Origin: Macrosoma leucophasiata
Taxonomy: Eukaryota > Arthropoda > Insecta > Lepidoptera > Hedylidae
NCBI GenBank assembly: GCA_036365455.1
Contig: JAWQUS010000027.1
Span: 17,534,501 to 17,598,500, forward strand
Direction of reading: 5' to 3'
Length of the DNA stretch: 64,000 nucleotides
The notes below the pieces were generated by a model that saw only the letters and a list, made by a program, of their open reading frames with translations, had not been told where the DNA came from and searched no databases. Of this stretch, positions 23,401 through 34,700 are shown in pieces (positions within the stretch are counted from its first letter, which is position 1; each line of letters opens with the position of its first letter). Both the position numbers and the translations under genes were made by a program.

Positions 23401-25254
23401 CTGTCCATTTTTCCACCAAGTATAATTCACATCTGGAATGCCAAAAGCTTCACAATTCCAGTGTAAATCTCCTTTATTATCTACATGTTTGTTTGCTAAG
23501 GGAATAGTAAAATTAGGTTCAGCTTGTACTTTCAGGAAGACACTATTAGATATGTGTGCTCTATCATTGCGCACATCACAAATATACTCTCCTTCATCTT
23601 CAACTCCTGCATTAGGAATAGTCAGTACCCTGTCAAAGTTACTCAAATAAGCTCTTTTTGGCATATGACTATTTTTTCTAGTCCAATTATATGAAGGTAC
23701 TGGATAACCAAAAGAAATACACTCCAATCTTACCTCTTGGCCAACAACTGGAGCTTCCGGAAATACTTTAGGAAAGTTGTTTGGAAATTTCAGTTGTTGA
23801 TGATCAGAATGTGGATAAACTTGCAGTGAAAAGAAAGGACCATTCCGGCCAGCATCAGATACTTTGCTCATTACATTGCAGCTGTAATTTCCTCGGTCTA
23901 TAGTTTCTAAAGCTGAAAAATACAAACCACCATCATTGGACACAAAGACTCTCTTATCCTCTTCAACCAAATTTGGAAAATAGTTGCGGGCCCATTGGAA
24001 GTTGACTGCGGGGTAGTAAGATGGTGGATCACAATACATGACCTTTCCCCAATACTGCTTTCCACTCTCCACTGGTCTCTTCTGATTAAATTCTCGTATG
24101 AATCCAAATGATAGTCTCACAGATTCAGAGCGAATAGTACCAAATTTATTAGACGCAGTGCAATGATACTTGGCATTGTCTTTATCTGCATCGGGATTAT
24201 AGATCATGAGAGTACCACCACTCAATATAAATCTAGCATCTGATAATGGATCAATTTCTGTGAAAATAGGGCTGTCTAACTGATAGTCTTCTCTGAACCA
24301 TTTGTACATGGGTGCAGGGTAACCACCAGCTATACAAGTCAGTTGAACATAGTGATTTCGCAATGGATCATATATGGTGTCCACAGGCTCCTTGGTGAAA
24401 TATGGTCCCATCGGTATCCTCTCTGGATCAAAAGTATCCAGACCATAAGTGAAAGACCTTTCTTCTTCAATCAAATATCGCAACCTCTGAGTCTGACCTT
24501 CACAAATGAAATGGAAGTACTGCGTTCCCTCAACAGGTGCTAAGCCCCAACGCCCATCTTCATGAGAAAATCTGTACACTAGATAGTCTCTCGGCAGCAA
24601 ATTGTAACTGCTATAAGTCAGTCGACGGTCATCAAAGAAAGCATTGTCCAAACCTGATAACTGTGAACCATCTCCGTCATTCGCCCAGTACCCGGGAGAT
24701 TGCTGATGGGCTCCAATGTACCAGGAACCTTTCTGGGGATCCAATTTCATTAAGTTTGTTATAATAAACCCGTGTTCTTCGGGAGTATTGACAGCCGCTA
24801 AATCTGATTCATAGGCTTGACATATTTTACGTGCTTCATTCCTTGGACGGTCCGGTGACTTAGTGAACCTGTAGCAGGATTCTTTAAACCGTATCCAGTT
24901 CGGCGGGCAACGGTAGCGTTCCTCATAATCCAAGCCCGCGTAATAATTGGCCGTATTTTGCGGGTCTACTTCGTTGACACCATCCGAACCGTCGCCGTAC
25001 GTGTCCGAGCTCACGCTATCCTGGTAAAAAGGGCTCTGCGGTTGACGGGGATAATCATTTCCGTTAATAGGAAAGCTCCCGTACGGTATTTGCGGATTCG
25101 GTCGATATAACGTCCCATTTTGGGTATTATCCTGAGGTAATGGTGGCTGTGGATACCCGGGGTTATACGGGTTCGCAGGGTCTACCGATTGTGCAGTCAC
25201 ACAACTGGAAACTACTGAAACTATCACAAAAATCCTCAATTTGTACTGCCACAT
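20406..25254 (-). CDS. Cont: Contactin, GPI-anchored Ig/FN3/C-lectin cell-adhesion protein
   Basis: Three coding exons on the minus strand: 25254-21781, 21688-21503, 20714-20406, all joining in phase 0, 1322 residues. A signal peptide (MWQYKLRIFVIVSVVSSCVT) is followed by a Pro/Asn-rich stretch, a C-type lectin domain at about 115-255 (YRCPPNWIRFKESCYRF...FICEG), six Ig domains at about 280-870 with paired Cys and YxC motifs (YHCTASN, YSCNVMS, YICDVRN, YQCEAKN, YTCVAKN, YECIVKS), four FN3 domains, and a hydrophobic C-terminus (CTVTFLFLAISIHFV) typical of a GPI-anchor signal. This matches Drosophila Contactin, which acts with Neurexin IV and Neuroglian in septate junctions. The ectodomain is nearly intronless: one 3.5-kb exon holds everything up to the third FN3 domain. 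The last intron contains a Tc1-like MITE. Confidence 0.95.
20747..20999. mobile_element. Tc1/mariner-like MITE, family T, copy 1
   Basis: Flanked by TA on both sides. The ends CAGTGCTCAACAATAAATAT and ATATTAATTGTTGAGTACTG are inverted repeats reaching into GCACATCGAGCCTA / GGCTCTATGTGC. Four copies are in this window. It sits in the last Contactin intron and has no coding capacity. Confidence 0.75.
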
Positions 25255-25790
25255 ATCTAAATCTTACTGTTACAACATTACATTAAATGTATTACACACA
25301 CCCAAGTTTTTAATCATAACACATTTAATCTTGTGCTTTTTTTCTTAAATTTTATTCTGAAAAATGCCGAAAACACTAAAATTAAATTGTTGATGACAAA
25401 CACCAGTAAAATTTGAAGAGTCGCCTCGCCCAAACCATAGACAAAATAGCAAAAATTGGTTTGTGACAAAAGACCGATTCGAACTAATTGTTTTATAATC
25501 GATACGTAATCGACGATATTTCAATATTAAAATTTGATTTCAAATGTAAGTAGGTCTATCTTCATGCTTATTTTTCTGTGGGTATAACATTTGAGATTAT
25601 ACAGGGTATAATCGTTAGGTGTGCACAGGTGATTATTCCGTAACTATTACAGATATCAAAAAACTTTGAACTGATATCGAAAGTACTTTACCTAATCAGT
25701 AATATGACTATAAAAACTTTTTAAAAATCAGTCATGTCAGTCATCTTGCGAAAGCGCTTTTTAATAAAAATTACTACTGCTTGCTGGTGG
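25255..25790. promoter_or_regulatory. Probable Contactin 5' UTR and promoter region
   Basis: It lies directly upstream of the Contactin start codon on the minus strand. An AT-rich leader is followed by ATAATCGATACGTAATCGACG near 25494-25515. No TATA box or initiator can be assigned with confidence; placement rests on position only. Confidence 0.3.
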
Positions 25791-26260
25791 TAGAGCTCCA
25801 AGTGTAGGAGATCGAGGGCGTAGGCACCACCGCATTACCTATCTGCCGCTAAGTGTTCGGAATTATTTTTTTCCGGTTAGATGTTGATGTACTGCCCCGT
25901 CATAACTATCACAGAGACATGACACCTTAGGCAGATAATATGTAATAATACTACTTAAATTGACACTTCGACGTCCCGCTCGATTTCCCCGCCTCACCAA
26001 ACCTCCTCCCCTCTTAACGGCGACGTTTGGTATTCTCTACGTGCTACGCACACAGGTGCACGTGTAAATACACGTCACAGATTGATGTCTGTGTAATAGA
26101 GACCACATTAAGCGTTTGTATGGAATTTTGGCAGTGTCCGCGGTATGCCTTAGGTGTTTTGACCTCTGGTTTTTATGTAGATGTCCTCAGGCTGCAGTCA
26201 TCACTTATCATCAATGTGAGCAGCATGCATGTTTGCCACCTTACTTTCTTAAAAAAAGAA
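25791..26260 (+). mobile_element. SINE-like retroposon S1, copy 3, split by another element
   Basis: The left half (25791-25931) ends in the S1 word CACCTTAGG. The right half (26148-26260) restarts with CCTTAGG and runs through GGCTGCAGTCATCACTTATC to a short A-rich tail. The 216 bases between belong to a different family (25932-26147). Confidence 0.75.
25932..26147 (+). mobile_element. Short DNA element family D, copy 1 (hAT-like)
   Basis: It is inserted in the S1 copy with a direct repeat CCTTAGG (25925-25931, 26148-26154). It shares ATATGTAATAATAC, GACACTTC.ACGTCCC, CCTCCCCTCTTA, TTGGTATTCTCTACGT and AAGCGTTTGTATGGAATTT with 59217-59443 (inverted) and 62450-62672. A 7-8-bp duplication fits the hAT group; terminal inverted repeats are very weak. 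Confidence 0.65.
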
Positions 26261-28287
26261 ATAATAATACACCACATTCATTGATCACGTTCTTTATTAT
26301 CCATGTTATCAACAAGAAATTATTGTGTCAATAATTATAATAATACTTATATTGTAGGTACTGCTAACAACAGATAGATATTACACAATTTTTTTCTACT
26401 CAGAAAAGCTTAAAAAATGTAAAACATTGGTTTCTAATCGATACATAAATTTTTCATACTGTTTTCCGCTCAAAAATTATCCTCCTAATAATATTTCATC
26501 ACAGATTCATCGTGTACTTCTCCATTTCTCTTCTCCATAAAGAAATAAGATAGGGCGGAACGTGGCGTCCAACTATGGAGTATAAAATTTTACATTCATA
26601 CAAATGTCAAAAGTGCAATATAATATTATGTACCACACGTCTCAAGTACCAGTACCAATGTTTAAACATCTAGCCACTCATCGGCAGCACAGCATAATAT
26701 ACTGTTATTCTGATATTGAATCAAATAAGTTAAAAAATAATTTGTTTATTATTCATTTTATATACAATGTTAATATTTTTGCGATATGCATAATACGATT
26801 TAATAAATTTTACTAATTTATACAGGACTGCATAAATAAAAACATAACTTGTTTAAAAATAAGTAAAATGAATTGTACAATAATAAACATATTCAGGCAG
26901 ACAATTATCGGCAAACATAACAATGAACAAAATATATGAATTATAGTAATAGATTGAAAAGAAATTATCCACTAGCATAATCTCATAAACCAGAAGAAAT
27001 TATTTTAACATTCATTCTAACAAACAATAACTAATTAGTGATGTTGCAATGTGAAATCACTGGATGATCCAGGGATTAATTCGAGTGCCTAACACAAAGG
27101 ATGACCATCCACATATTTTCGATACAAACCTAAATTAATTTAAACTTCTCTTAAAATCTCATCATTAGTCTTCTTAATTGAAAACGAAACTGTCCCGAGT
27201 TACTTATATCTCGAGGAAGTTCGTTCACTTATTCTGGTAACCAGTTCTGCTACAGTGGACGGTCCCCTATTAGCGGGGGACATCTAATGGTATACAGTAT
27301 ACACCAATCGAAAATCACTATACATGCTCAACAACCTAAGTACAGGAATCGTGTGCTAAGGCTTCATTCAACCCTGTCGACGACACCATTCCAACAACAT
27401 CATACAAAATACATTTACAAAGTGTCATATACACACAAGTATACTATTGCACACATATTATTAAGATTATGCTAATCTTATATAAATTATATTAAAGTGG
27501 TAACTATATCTCGTTATTTCCTAATATATTAATATTAAACTATAGAATTGCCGCAGCACTTGAATTACCTACTCGTATTACCCACTAAACACCATACACC
27601 AACGTTAAATAGCACCCATGAGAATATCATACAAATAAAGCGATACACATTCAATAACTACTTTATACACCTACCTATTTATATACATTATATACAAGTG
27701 TTGTTCAAAAAAGAGTAACTCATCTCTCACTCGTTTCACACACATGAGCGACTCGAAAATAAAAATTGATAATGTAATGGCTGCCTTAAATTATACAGTC
27801 TCATAAAACGAATATTTTTATTTTTGTTCTAAATGAGATACATCCATATTTTTTACAATAAAATCAGTCGTTATCGATATCAAGATCACGTCGGCGAAAT
27901 GTCGCAGTGACTTGTATCCGTCGAGTTTGTTCTCATCACATACGCAGTATAACTAGTACTAAGTAATAACGATCAACAAAAACTACAACAGATATTCAAA
28001 AGTCTAGCTAAAACAAATAAACAATCCAGGAAATATTAAATTGCAAATCAAAAAACTTATTTAATATCATATAATAACGGGCAGTAAGAGAATAGTTATT
28101 GGGAATAAAGTAATTTATTGCACGAATAGGTCTTGATTAATGTTACTTTTAGCTCTAAGTTGAAAATTAATCAGGTTCACAAATTTCATCAGCTGGATAC
28201 TTGTTTTCGCAAATAGTTGTTTGGAATAATTTACGTCTTTTGAATTGTTTTATATTATTTCGCATAAACACATGCTTGTGAAACATT
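26261..28287. other. AT-rich stretch between Contactin 5' end and BCOR 3' end
   Basis: No gene or clear repeat is seen. The right part probably holds the BCOR 3' UTR, which runs leftward from 28708. Short ORFs here are low-complexity. Confidence 0.4.
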
Positions 28288-28314
28288 TTTAAAGAAAAAT
28301 GGAAAGAAAAATTT

Positions 28315-28387
28315 GACTTCCGAGACTCGAACTCGCGGCCTACTGGGAATCTAGTCCAGCCGCTCTTCCAATTGAGCTACTGAAGTC
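28315..28387 (-). tRNA. tRNA-like sequence, left arm (probable pseudogene)
   Basis: Read on the minus strand it starts GACTTCAGTAGCTCAATTGG, followed by AGAGC and GCGAGTTCGAGTCTCG. The A box (TAGCTCAATTGG) and B box (GTTCGAGTC) are good. The acceptor and T stems are damaged by a 3-base loss near the 3' end, and the anticodon stem CTGGA/CCCAG has a mismatch. I would not assign an anticodon. Confidence 0.45.
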
Positions 28388-28460
28388 CTGCCCGATTTGT
28401 CAAATCTTTCCTTCACATTTATTGCATTGCTTTATGGTAGCAGTAGCGCCATTTATTGCC

Positions 28461-28535
28461 AACTCAGTAGCTCAATTGGAAGAGCGGCTGGACTAGATTC
28501 CCAGTAGGCCGCGAGTTCGAGTCTCGCCTGAAGTC
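28461..28535 (+). tRNA. tRNA-like sequence, right arm (probable pseudogene)
   Basis: It has the same core as the left arm with an intact T arm (GCGAG TTCGAGT CTCGC) and the 3' acceptor strand CTGAAGTC, but its 5' strand is CAACTCAG, which does not pair. Each arm keeps a different half of an original GACTTCAG/CTGAAGTC stem. Confidence 0.45.
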
Positions 28536-28708
28536 AAATTTTTCTTTCCATTTTTCTTTAAATCACGTCTTTTGGTATGGACGAAATATACGTATTTTGT
28601 TGTGCGATTAAATACTTCCCAATCGATATTAACATTAGAATGTTTCTGAGCGAGGAAAGTTAAATTCTCTTGATCCTTCAACGCTGTCTCGGCGCATTTT
28701 ATTTAATG

Positions 28709-31700
28709 TCAGCTAACTAGAACAGTCTCGATTTTCAACAGTTGCCTGAGCTTGTCCGTGACTCGGATGAGGGCGATTTTGGAAGCCCTGACATTAACTT
28801 TCTCTCCCGCGCCGAGAAGTTGGTGACACTGTGCTCGCTCTAGGAATTCTTGGGTGCGGATCTCACGAAGCAACTCTTTTGGTGAGCCGGAACCGCAGTG
28901 GATTTGCTTCAATAAACTGTCTTTAGATTTAATCTGAAAAGAAGAGAAACAAGTGTTTTTAATCGGGTTTTTGGAAACAAAAAATTCAAGTATGAGACTA
29001 GATTTCTTCGCTTCTTCGTGCTAAGGTAATTGATGATTTTCGTTAGGCGTACTTGTGCCAAATTATATCTCAATCGGCTCGGTACTTCGAGACAAAATTG
29101 GCTTCAACAGACGAATAGACAGATTGCCTTATTACACTTACTTATTGAAATGGTTTTGCCCCCCCATTGTTCGGGTGACCGACTACACTAGTGGAAGAAT
29201 TATCTGCCCGTAGAAGAAAATTCTTCCGCTAGTTGGCAGTGGGTCACAACACTACATAATTATTATAAAGTCTCCGTATTTTCTCTGTCTATATGTATGC
29301 GCTAATCTCGGAAAATTGTGAACAGATTTTGTTCCTGTTTGAAATGTTGGAAGGAGGGTTTTCTGAGGAAGGTTTATATCTATAATTTATTAATATCGTA
29401 CTTATAGTTACTGCGATATCACGATTTTTGTCAAAGAAGTCGAGCGCGTCCTTCATCATCATCATCATCATTTCAGCCAAAAGACGTCCACTGCTGGACA
29501 AAGGCCTCCCCAAAGAATGCCACAACGAACGGTCCTGGGCCGCCCTCATCCAACGATTGCCCGCGACCTTCACCAGGTCGTCGGTCCACCTCGTGGGGGG
29601 CCTGCCTACGCTTCGTCTTCCGGTACGCGGTCGCCACTCTAGAACTCTTCTGCCCCAACGGCCGTCAGTTCTGCGAGCTATGTGCCCTGCCCACTGCCAC
29701 TTGAGTTTCGCTATTCGATGGGCTATGTCGGTTACTTTGGTCCTCATGCGGATCTCCTCATTTCTGATTCGATCTCGCAGAGTAACTCCGAGCATAGCCC
29801 TCTCCATCGCTCTCTGAGTGACCTTGAGCCTTCTTATGAGGCCCATAGTGAGCGACCACGTTTCTGTTCCGTATGTCATCACTGGCAACACACACTGGTC
29901 AAAGACCTTCTTCTTCAGACACTGCGGTAAATTGGACGAGAAGATATAACGCAGCTTCCCGAACGCTGCCCATCCGAGTTGGATTCGGCGATTGACCTCT
30001 TTCTCGAAGTTGGACCTACCTAACTGGACCGTTTGTCCCAGGTATACGTAATCGTCAACAACTTCGAGTGTAGTACCCTCGACCATAACAGGAGTGGGCG
30101 TAACAAGGACATTCGACATAATTTTCTTCTTGTCCATGTTCATTTTAAGGCCCACTCGTTGGGAGGCCCTACTGAGGCCATTGAGCATTGTGCCAAGGTC
30201 TTCCAGGGTCTCAGCCATGACTACGATATCATCCGCAAATCGGAGGTGGGAGATGTACTCGCCGTTAATGTTGATGCCGAGTCCGTTCCAGTCCAGAAGC
30301 TTGAAGACATCTTCCAATGCAGCGGTGAACAGTTTCCGAGATATGACATCTCCCTGTCTCACACCTCGCTGCAGTTGGATAGGTTTCGAGTTCTGGTCCT
30401 GAAGGCGAACCGACATAGTGGCGTTTTCGTACAAGCTCCTTAGCACCTCGATGTATCGGTAGTCGACTTGGCACCTCTGGAGTGACTGTAGCACAGCCCA
30501 AATCTCGACCGAATCGAAGGCTTTCTCATAGTCCACAAACGCTAGACAGAGGGGCTGGTTATACTCTTCTGTCTTCTGTATAACCTGCCGCAGCGTGTGT
30601 ATGTGGTCTATGGTGCTAAAACCTTTACGGAACCCGGCTTGTTCGCGAGGCTGGAAGTCGTCGAGTCTGCGAGATAGACGGTTCGTAACCACTCTCGAAA
30701 ACAGCTTATAGACGTGACTTAGAAGTGCGATGGGCCTATAATTTTTAAGAAGGGTATTGTCGCCTTTCTTAAAGAACAGTACCACCACACTTCTGTGCCA
30801 CGCCTGTGGCGTTTTTCCCTCGGATATGACGGAATTGAACATCAACTGAAGAGCTTCTAATACTGGCCTTCCGCCCGCTTTCAGGAGTTCAGCAGTGATT
30901 CCGTCATCACCCGGCGCCCTATTGTTTTTGAGCTGTTTGAGAGCCGTGCTAATCTCGTCTAGACTGACGTCCGGGATATCTTCGGTGTAGTGTCGGGTCA
31001 GTCCGGCTCTAGGATCTGCTGCCGGACTGTTAACAGGTGGTCGTGCTGTCGTGTATAACTGTCCGTAAAACCGTTCGATCTCTTCTGCAAGCTCAGGTTT
31101 CGACGATACGATTCTGTTGTCCTCTGTCTTCAGCTTAGTGAGACGGCTTTGCCCTAAGGACAGATCTTTGGCGAACACTTTAGAGCCCTTGTGCCGCTCT
31201 ATGGCTGCTTTAATACTATCAGTATTAAAGTGCCGAAGGTCGCGAGTCAATGACTTCGAGATCTGTCTGTTGAGCCGCCTGTACACTAAAGCATCTTCAG
31301 AGGACTTCAGAACCATACCGCGCCTCTCCTCCATGAGCTTGAGAGTTGGGCTGGAGATCTTTTTGGTTTTATTCGTAGGTTGGGTCTTGAAAAACTTAGA
31401 GCCCGCCGTACGGACAGTTTCCACTAACCTGTTATTGTAATCGTCCACATCTACGCACTCACTCAGGCATTCGAAGCGATTTTGTAGCTCGAGTTGAAAG
31501 CTCTCGGGGTTTTGGATTTGGGCAGGTGCTGGGCGGAGCGTAGACTTCATTAGTCGGGATCTTTCGATCTTGACCTTTATATTCAGTGTGCCTCTTACCA
31601 ATCGGTGATCACTCCCGATTTTTACCGAATTGATCACAGAGACATCACTGAATATATGCCGCCTCGTGGACATAATGAAGTCTATCTCATTTTTAGTCGC

Positions 31701-34700
31701 ACCATCAGGACTGATCCAGGTCCACTTCCGGCACTCCCGCTTCTTGAAGAAAGAGTTCATCATGAAGAGGCTCTCTTTCTCCATGAAGTCAGCCAGAGTC
31801 TGGCCCCTGGTGTTTCGTCGCCCATATCCAAATCGTCCCACTTTCAGCTCATGATCACCTCGAACGCCCAATTTTGCGTTGAAATCCCCCATGACAACGT
31901 TGTAGTGGGTCTTCGAACTATGTATGGCTCTGGAAATGTCCTCATACATAGTTTCTACCTCATCATCGGAGTGTGCGGAGGTTGGGGCGTAGACCTGTAT
32001 GACCTTCAGCGAATACCGTTTGGTTATTCTGAGTATAAGGTACGCCACTCTCGACGACACACTCTCGATCTTGACAACGTTGTTCACGAGGGACTTGTGG
32101 ACGATGAACCCGACACCACCTTGGGACAGTTGGTCGCCCTCCCGGAAATAGAGCAGGTTACCAGACTTGAGGGTTATCGAGTCCTCCCCCTGTCTTCGGA
32201 CTTCCGATAACCCTACAATGTGCCACCGTAACCCGCTCAATTCTTCCTCCAGTTCCATGACTTTCTCGTCAGTCCGCAGCGTCCGTACGTTGTATGTTGC
32301 CAGGGCCAGTTGTCGTCGGGTGTGGTACCCTGGCATCTCCCGGTGATTCTTAGCACCCCCTGCCCCGCCATTACCATGACCGGTACCACCATGGTCCGGA
32401 ATAGCGAAGCTACCGGGGACTAGGGGCCGTTGTGTATTGGTGTGCATCAATTGGGGTGATTTGCCATAATCGCCACGCTTGGCATGCGGGTTGGCGATCG
32501 CAGTGGCGGCAATTTTATCACGGGACGCTGCTGCCCATCCCGGATACTCCTACCGCCATGGTTTGACCGCCATTGTTCGGTTGACTGACTGCACTAGAGG
32601 AAGAATTCCCTCCACTAGAAGAGAAATCTTCCGCTAGCGGGCGATGGGGTCGTCACATCCCGACGCCTATCAGCGCGTCCTTACAATTATAATAAATGCT
32701 GAAACCCGTGGGAAGCCGGAGCGGGTCGCTAGTATTAAATAAACAGTATTAACCTGTAAAACATTGGTGACGTCCTGCAACAGGCACCACAGGCCGTCGG
32801 CGGGCTGCCCCGCGGCGGTCCGCAGGCTGTAGAAGGGCGGTAGCGGCGCCTCCGTGCACTGGATCTCTATCGTGGAGTCCGGGGGCGGCGGGGGCGACGA
32901 CGGGGGAGGGGACGAAAGGGGATCACAACCGAGTTCCTCGCGGTCTGGAAAATGAAACACTTTTATAATTTGTGAAATAATTTATGGTCGAAATGGTTCG
33001 TTTTAAAAATTCCATTGAAGTCTAAAATGACAACATGTGAGATAATAAGAGTTAAAGCGATAGTAATTTACTACAGCATTTTATATTTTTTTAATCATTA
33101 TCCGTCGATCTTATTTCTGTAAAATTACTGTTTTGGGACATTTCACTTTCATCTATTTCAAAGTTTTTTTTTTCAAGCAAGTTTTTAGATAGTAGTGAAA
33201 CAAGTCAACAAAAAAAAAAGTCAATGTATATAAAAAGATTTAAAGTGTATGTTAATGTATTTATTTGTGTATGTATCTTCACGCCAAGTCCCTCACGGGA
33301 TAGCCGGGATATAAAGATGAATGTTATTTTTGTCACTCGTCTCTAAAGTCATATAATTTTTTTATCTCCTTATATTTTCACTATAGTAAATTCAAAAATC
33401 TCCTGTTCGTCTCCCCTATAATTTATATTACATATAATTGCTACTTTCATATAGGTTTACAGAATATAAATTGTACAATAATACTTACCTATAATTTCAG
33501 CAGATGATGGAAACCTCCAGGGTTCCACGGCCAGACCTTGAACGTCGGCGAGGTGTAGGCGTATCAGCATAGCAGCTGGTCCTTCCGCCAGTTCCTCTGG
33601 TGTCTGACCAGCATACGTGCCAAGAAGCGGATCGGCACCATACGATAGAAGAAGACGTATCACTTCTATATGACAGTTTTCGGATGCCTCATGGAGTGGT
33701 CTGAAAATGTAAAAAAAAAAAATTTGAAATAACTAGTATAAAATATGTAATTTGAATTCAACTTTTTACAACATTAAAAAGAGAATAATAAAATCGGCAA
33801 ACTAATCTAACCTGCTAACTCCAATATATACTATTTTCAATTGCAATACGTTAGTCAAGTCAAAACTCGTAAATGGTTCGACTGGTTTCGATGTTTTTTT
33901 TTTGTGTTTTAGCGAAGGTTCAGCTTAGAATTGAAAGTCAATTGGACCCGTTAGCTGGCGCTTCGATCGAGCAAGACAATGTTCACTGGATCCAGTCTAC
34001 TTTCTAAAATTGGAGTTAGCCGGTTAGATTGTTTAGCTGGCGCGACAATGATGAATTTTCGAAAAAGAAACATTAAAATTATAGATTTGTGTGTTCGTAT
34101 TTTTAAGAAATATTAAATAATAATATAGAGTGAGTACCTTATGCCTCCTTGAGCAGCCGCGGATACATTTGAACCATATTGGAGTAAAAGTCGAGCTATT
34201 CGGACATGACCCTTTGCGGCTGCGACATGTAATGGTGTAAACCCCGCATTATCCTTGGCAGAAGGGTCGGCCTCCAATTTTTCTAAACAATATGCTACAC
34301 AGTCCTGCAAACACAAAACAATTATTAAAATAATATTACACTGTTTACTATACTTTACTAAATTAATTGTAAATAATTCTTTATACTCACAGTAAATCCC
34401 AGTCTGGCCGCTCGATGGAGATGCGTTTCACCAATACTTTTGTTGATAAACCAACTCTTTATTTCTTTCTGTATGTCGTGGACGGACTCAGGACTTGGTT
34501 TCGGTGCTGGTCTACGTACTTTATTGCAATTATCATCTCTTCGTATTATTTTTTTCTTCTTTCGTATATAATCAAAGCCTGAACTAAACTTTCTTCTCCC
34601 AAATAGTCGTTTGAGTCGACGTTTTGTGTTTCCCTCTGTAGTGCCCGGGGAACCACTTTCTTCTTTTGAATTATCCTTGTCATTTGGAGTCGGACTTTTA

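Larger units (their letters stand above)
28288..28562. repeat. Long near-perfect inverted repeat with tRNA-like arms
   Basis: Arms of about 97 bp (28288-28383 and 28463-28562) face each other across a spacer of about 80 bases. Each has an outer TTTAAAGAAAAATGGAAAGA / TCTTTCCATTTTTCTTTAAA part and an inner tRNA-like part. The only clear difference is CCT, present in the right arm and absent from the left. It would lie in the BCOR 3' UTR. Confidence 0.9.

Noticed and set aside
26027..26334. ORFs of 72-85 codons
   Set aside because: They run across a family D element and an S1 retroposon.
28315..28535. Two functional tRNA genes
   Set aside because: Each arm has a broken acceptor stem and a mismatched anticodon stem.
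29428..32210. Several open frames on the plus strand across 29.4-32.2 kb
   Set aside because: They are antisense shadows of the RTE ORF and show no protein motif.
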